NCBI RefSeq assembly: GCF_036898095.1
Contig: NC_090768.1
Location: forward strand, 48,160,234 to 48,224,233
Length of the DNA: 64,000 nt
Reading direction: 5' to 3'
Source: Palaemon carinicauda
Taxonomy: Eukaryota; Arthropoda; Malacostraca; Decapoda; Palaemonidae
The notes under the pieces were generated by a model that was not told where the DNA came from, searched no databases, and saw only the letters and a list, made by a program, of their open reading frames with translations. Positions 58,630-64,000 of the stretch are shown here, one piece after another (position 1 is the first letter of the stretch; every line of letters starts with the position of its first letter). A program made the translations under genes and the position numbers.

Positions 58630-58955
58630 TGCCAGTCCTCTATCGAGCTTTTGAATCGATACTTAATCATCATCCACTTCAGGCTTCATAGTCCTCAGCC
58701 ATGTAGGCCTGGGTCTTCCCAACTCTTGTAGTGCCTTGTTAACCACTAGGTGAAGGCGAAGAATATTCCCAAACTATCACTATCTATTCTTCACAACTCA
58801 TTTGCATATACCCGCGTAATCTCTTGGTTTCATTTCTAAACCTCCCCTGCCATTTAATTCCCAATATCCTGAGGGATTTTTGTCTAAAATCTACAGTATT
58901 GGATATTGGTTCATGCCTTACTACAACTCTTCCATACACTAACACCGATCTTGCT
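58630..58955 (-). pseudogene. LINE reverse transcriptase C-terminal fragment
   Basis: On the minus strand a frame reads SVLVYG, then LRILGIKWQGRFRNETKRL, with stops further on, and a second piece near 58,700. This is the C-terminal tail of a LINE RT of the sort that ends in an RGRP/W-type segment. The pieces are short and broken. Confidence 0.6.
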
Positions 58956-59120
58956 TAGTAATATATAGCATGATTTTTTATGTAATTACAGATATGTTTT
59001 TTAATGAGTGAATTTATTTGTTGATGTTGGCAGATTTCAAGAATTTGGTCTAGTACAGCCTATATAGTGATGTATTGTCTAATATTTCCATAGTTATTGT
59101 TACTGTTCTTAAAACATTAT

Positions 59121-59183
59121 GAATGGCCTTTGATGCCCCAGTGCTTGGCTTAATGCCTAAATCCTATATTCAATTCAATTCAA
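59121..59183 (+). mobile_element. 63-base retro-insertion with 15-base target duplication
   Basis: Flanked by exact direct copies of ttcttaaaacattat (59,106-59,120 and 59,184-59,198). The insert has ggcctttgatgccccagtgc and ends in three ATTCA units. It is the short 3' end of a severely truncated retroelement with a pentanucleotide tail. Confidence 0.88.
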
Positions 59184-59198
59184 TTCTTAAAACATTAT

Positions 59199-59290
59199 TT
59201 TTCTCTCTGGACTGTTTAACCTGTTGGAGCCCCTGGGCTTATAGAATCCTGCTTTTCAAACTAGGGTAATAGCTTAGCAAGTGATTATAA
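59199..59290 (+). repeat. Dispersed (TAA)n-type repeat, copy near 59.2 kb
   Basis: Contains tctggactgtttaacctgtt, ggagcccctgggcttataga and gcttagcaagtgattataat, matching the family at 24,829 and 30,335. The tail is very short and not expanded. Confidence 0.7.
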
Positions 59291-60289
59291 TACATTTTGG
59301 TGGAAAACTGCTCATGGTGGGCTGTGAGACACTAGCATTATCTACCAGACGAGAGTCCCTTGTTGGGCAAGGAGGAAAAATAGCCTTAATTTTAGGATGT
59401 CAGAAACCTCATAAAATTTGGAAATTGCTGTTTTGAAAAGAACATTGTTCTCTGAACTTGGTTTTTCTTGGTCTCGAATTAGTAAGTGTTTATGCCTGCT
59501 TCCAAACGATGCCAGTTGAGCACTGACGGTAGCAAGTGATTCCTGTATTAGTAACGAGAAAATAGAAAAAAAATGTATTGCTCTGCTAGAAAATACAGGA
59601 AAATTACTTCTCTCAAATTGACAGACCTTTTAACCTATCGTACTGCTAAGAATTTGATCGTGTAGGGTAGCCAGTTTTTTTTTTATCGATATGCTTAGAT
59701 CCTCGAAGGTGAAACTTCTTGAATTGCATGCTCTTGAGCCTGATCCATATATAGTTGACACCTGAATGGGATGATTCCGGTGTTGTGGGAGAATGTTAGA
59801 TCCAACTTTGTCGATAAAGTATTAAAGGCAAAAATAAATTACTCAATTTTACCTATTCTTACGCCTGGCTGTACGTTGTACAATGATATGGAACCTTGTA
59901 AATGTAGGTACAGTACCTAGCTTATAGAAAGGGATTGCAGGTTGTATCATTATACATTAATTACCTTTCATACTGACTGGTGGGTGTTAGGGGAGTAGAC
60001 ATAACCCGATGAAAGATTACCCTGAGAGGTAGACTTGGAAACCACTATCTCCGATAAATTGTCAAGCCAGCCTGTTGTAGTTACGAAGGGGGGAGGGGTG
60101 GAAAGGGTTGAATAAGTGCATCATTCTAAATATTTAGTTATCAGTTTTTCCATTATATTGGTATTGTACTGTAGTCGAAGAAAGTATTTGTGGGGTTAAT
60201 TGATGAGTAGGGCTCCGACTGCAGAGTGCGCATTTAACAACGGACCTTTATTAGTGTGTTTTAGTTTGGCTATGGTAAAAATTGAAATA

Positions 60290-60428
<139 letters not shown>

Positions 60429-61352
60429 TACATGTAATTTTAATTTAATGTTCAACAAACAAGGGCTATTGTATTATAGAGATGAGAGATTGTTTTCATT
60501 GTAACATATTGGTTTAGTCTATAGAACGTAGAAAAATATATTTTGTCCTTAACTGGATATTTTAATCGGCGAATCATATCTTGCATCTTTTATTAAATTC
60601 GTGAGTTACATTATAGTACCTTAGTCACCTTTTCCTATCCAAAATTACAGATCAGTGGTTTGGATAAACTATTTAATCATCTGCGTTAAAAATAGTATAA
60701 TCATTGCCGTAGTAAAAAAAAAAAAAAAAAAAAAATCCCAAATAACGCTAGAAGTTTACAGATCAGTTTCAATAACTGCAAATTAATGGAAACAAAATGA
60801 TAAATACTAGATTTTGCTTGGTGAATTCAAAGAAATCACTCTTGAAGTAAGTATACTTATAGTAAAAGCTGTTGAGACTAGCCTACATTAAGTGTCGGTT
60901 CCACCTACATTGATTGTAGAACATTTCTGAATGATACAGGTATCCTACCTTGGTATTCGTCGATAATTCATAACAGACACCTGGTCAAGTTCCGAAAACA
61001 ATGAATGCCAAACAAAATTAACTATTCTTTTAGAAAAATGTTAATAAAAAAAAAATCTGCAGCAGACTCCCCAGAAATTACAATTACAGACTTATAAGAT
61101 ACGCCATGCATTAATGGAGCAATATGATATATTTGAATACTGCTTATTACTAAAATATAATTAACTAAAAATTGGAATTATATAATTTAGATCCAAATCA
61201 TTAATCTTGCTTGAAATTATGATGGCTGATGTCTCGAGCCAATGTTTATAAAGAGCAGAGAATTCACTACAACTAACATTTGCCTTCTGACAACACCAAT
61301 TACTATGTGGTAGCAAAGGACTTTAAAGACCAGAACAGAGAATCCAATGCGA

Positions 61353-61878
61353 AATTATATACAACTAAAGAAATATTGTATTTCTTGGTCAATGACCAGT
61401 GAAACATACTGTATGTATTAAGACCTGGATTCTAGTGTATATATGGGAAATCCATGGGTTCAGGCTTTTTTTAACCTCGAATACTGAATTCGTCTGCTAC
61501 TTAATGACGCGTCACCCACAGAATTATATACAACTAAAGAAATATTGTATTTCTTGGTCAATGACCAGTGAAACCTATGTATTAACACCTGAATTCAGTG
61601 TATATATATCTGAAGTGCATGGGTTCAAGCTTTTTTGAACCAGCACAGCGCCTCGAATACTGAATTCGTCTGCTAATTAGTTGCACGTCACCCACTGAGA
61701 ATTATATACAACTAAAGAAATATTGTATTTCTTGGTCAATGGCCAGTGAAACCTATGTATTACGAGCTGGATTCCAGTGTATATAAGGGAAGTCCATGGG
61801 TTCAAGCTTTTTTTGAACCACCACAGCACCTCGAATACTGAATTCGTCTGCTAATTAAAGACACGTCACCCACTGAAA
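61353..61878. repeat. Three-copy tandem repeat, unit about 170-178 bases
   Basis: Units start at about 61,353, 61,522 and 61,700, each with aattatatacaactaaagaa, tattgtatttcttggtcaat, a ccagtgaaac block, catgggttcaagctttttt-like sequence, ctcgaatactgaattcgtct and cgtcacccac. The first unit lacks about 9 bases present in the others (accagcacagcgc). Identity is high, so it arose recently. Units 2 and 3 are closest. Confidence 0.9.
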
Positions 61879-62525
61879 ACCTATTTTTTTCGCCCGGCAA
61901 CCATCTTTTCCACACTTACAACTTACTTTGTGCGAGAAAAGCTGTTGTGAAACACTCCTAAGACTGTGGACGATTTTTTTAGAATTCTATCTGAACTTGT
62001 AAGTTAAGTATAGTTATTTAACTTCAGAATTAACTATTTATTTCATTTTCAGTGTTAGGTTGTAGCGTTAATGCATGCTCCACTCTCTTGGGTAACTTTG
62101 TTTTGATAATGAAATTTCAGGTATGAATGACCATTACATAACAATTCCTGCTTTCGGCCAGTTTGGAAATTGAGGATAGATTATATTTGGTATTTACTTA
62201 CAACATATGAGTTTAATTCAACTTCATGCGAACTATATTGCCTAACCTAATCCGGATAGTTTATTGGTAATGTTTTTGGATATACGGTAGTATAGACTAG
62301 ACCGTTTGTGACATTGTGCATGTAAACACTGGCGCCATTATAGGAACTTGGAATACTGTAATTTACTTTTAGCTAACATGGTTTCATTATATACTGTGTA
62401 TTGTTTTTCTTGAATGAAATTCTGGTCAACATGGTTAATAAGTCCATGACTTCTTGAGTCTTGAAATACCAAATCAGACAAACCCTGGTTCAATAATAAT
62501 TGTAGAATTTAACAGGCTTATCATC

Positions 62526-63130
62526 TTTGGAGAAGTAATAGATCAGACTTGACATGGAATAATTATACTCGGCAAAGAGCAGTTGCTCAGAGTTATGCTT
62601 CAACTGAAACGAAATACAATCTGACCATAGAGAAAACCTTTCTGGAACAACCCAGGAACATAAATGGTGGCCCACCCTTCGATCTTCATATCTGTACTCT
62701 TTGCTTCTTTGTTGTAGACTTAAGAAATCCTCCTTTGCTCTCACTCACAAAAAAGGGCTGATATGTTCAAAGGCAAGTAATTCAATATTCCTCATTCCTA
62801 TTTTCATTTTTGGGGAAGTAATAGATCAGACTTGACTTGGAATAATTATACTCGGCAAAGAGCAGTTGCTCAGAGTTATGCTTCAACTGAAACGAAATAC
62901 AATTTGACCATAAAGAAAACCTTTCTGGAACAACCCAGGATCATAAATGGTGGCCTACCCTTCGATCTTCATATCTGTACTCTTAGCTTCTTTGTTGTAG
63001 ACTTGAGAAATCCTCCTTTCCTCAAATCAGATGACTCACTCACAAAAAGGGGTTGGGGGGGGGGGGAGCAACACACTTGGCTGATATGTTCAAAGGCGAG
63101 AAACTCAATATTCCCCATTCCTATTTTCAT
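62526..63130. repeat. Two-copy direct repeat, period 283 bases
   Basis: Copy 1 begins near 62,526 and copy 2 near 62,809. They share gaagtaatagatcagacttg, cggcaaagagcagttgctca, ccctttcgatcttcatatct-like sequence and tattcctattttcat-type ends. Copy 2 carries extra bases near 63,025 and a G run at 63,054-63,067. A same-strand ORF crosses both copies (MTWNNYTRQRAVAQSYAST in each) but has no recognisable domain. Confidence 0.9.
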
Positions 63131-63517
63131 GAGGCTAAACTGTCTAGTTTAACTTTTTAGGCAAGTGAAACTAAAACTTTATTGGACTTAGATGCTTATG
63201 GAGGTGTAGACCCAAATTGCACTTTAACTTTTTTTCTATAAAGAGATATATTTTCTCCCTAAGTTGTCACTTATATTGTACGTTAGCAAACAGAGGTTCT
63301 AGGCAGCTCATGCTGTGAATAATTTAGGAGTAACGGGGTCAACTTGTTTTAACTTTCTCAATAGGAATTTTCTCACTATCTGTATATAGTTTTAGGATTG
63401 CTGTACTTCCTGCATGGATATTTTTAAGTGATTTAACATAAGATTCATCTGTTCCCTATCTTTGAAGGGCTTTCATTACTGCTGAAGTTTATTCACAACC
63501 AAACACTTTCCTTACTA

Positions 63518-63518
<1 letters not shown>

Positions 63519-63594
<76 letters not shown>
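63519..63594. repeat. (AT)n microsatellite
   Basis: About 75 bases of AT repeats. Confidence 0.95.
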
Positions 63595-63596
<2 letters not shown>

Positions 63597-63724
63597 TAGT
63601 GTACACGACCAGTCAAAAATGATGGCTACATATAAAGATAGATATGCACACATGCAACTTCCTCTCACCAGGGTATGACTACTCCTCCTCTCCCCTACTT
63701 AAAGGACAAGGAGAGCTGAACGTG

Positions 63725-63903
<179 letters not shown>

Positions 63904-64000
63904 AGACGTCCTTCATTTTATAGGGAGACGATTTATTAGCTACCCTTCTAGGCTCCCTTAGCAGACATCTGAACCCTTTTATAGTCTTGTTGAATCCATC

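Overview
This is eukaryotic nuclear DNA from an arthropod, most probably a decapod crustacean such as a shrimp or prawn. The species is inferred from style, not proven. The signs are DIRS-type tyrosine-recombinase retrotransposons, several LINE families, long AT, ATT and CT microsatellites, and one host gene with very long introns. No rRNA, tRNA, CRISPR or bacterial-type operon was recognised.

Left third (1-19,020): a nearly gap-free array of terminal-inverted-repeat elements. From left to right these are the gag end of DIRS copy A (1-2477), a nearly intact DIRS copy B (2481-8954, minus strand: gag, reverse transcriptase/RNase H, tyrosine recombinase), two short non-autonomous elements M1 and M2 (8958-9239 and 9243-9533, opposite orientations), a decayed DIRS copy C (9537-15577), and a different decayed element D with a related Gag (15600-19020). 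Successive elements from A to C are separated by exactly three bases, AAC or GTT. This is the most unusual structure in the window.

Middle (19,021-31,700): non-coding DNA with a foldback MITE, a broken hAT transposase C-terminus, and two antisense LINE remnants. One LINE has a (TTA)n tail; a dispersed repeat also ending in (TAA)n lies beside that tail, and another copy sits inside the second LINE. The ATT/TAA microsatellites here appear to be retroelement tails.

Right half (31,700-58,500): a complete plus-strand gene for a DBHS-family RNA-binding protein (Drosophila nonA, Chironomus hrp65, vertebrate NONO/SFPQ). It has eight coding exons that join in frame with GT-AG introns to give 482 residues: Gly-rich N-terminus, RRM1, RRM2, NOPS, coiled coil, and a Gln-rich tail ending in a basic C-terminus. 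Two introns of about 11.0 and 8.6 kb split RRM2 and the RRM2-NOPS junction; they hold LINE fragments, MITEs and microsatellites. Right flank (58,500-64,000): LINE debris, two tandem-repeat loci and long AT tracts; no gene recognised.

The mobile elements and the host gene look functionally independent. The DIRS proteins would act together (Gag packaging, RT/RNase H copying, recombinase insertion). The DBHS protein is a nuclear RNA-processing and transcription factor.
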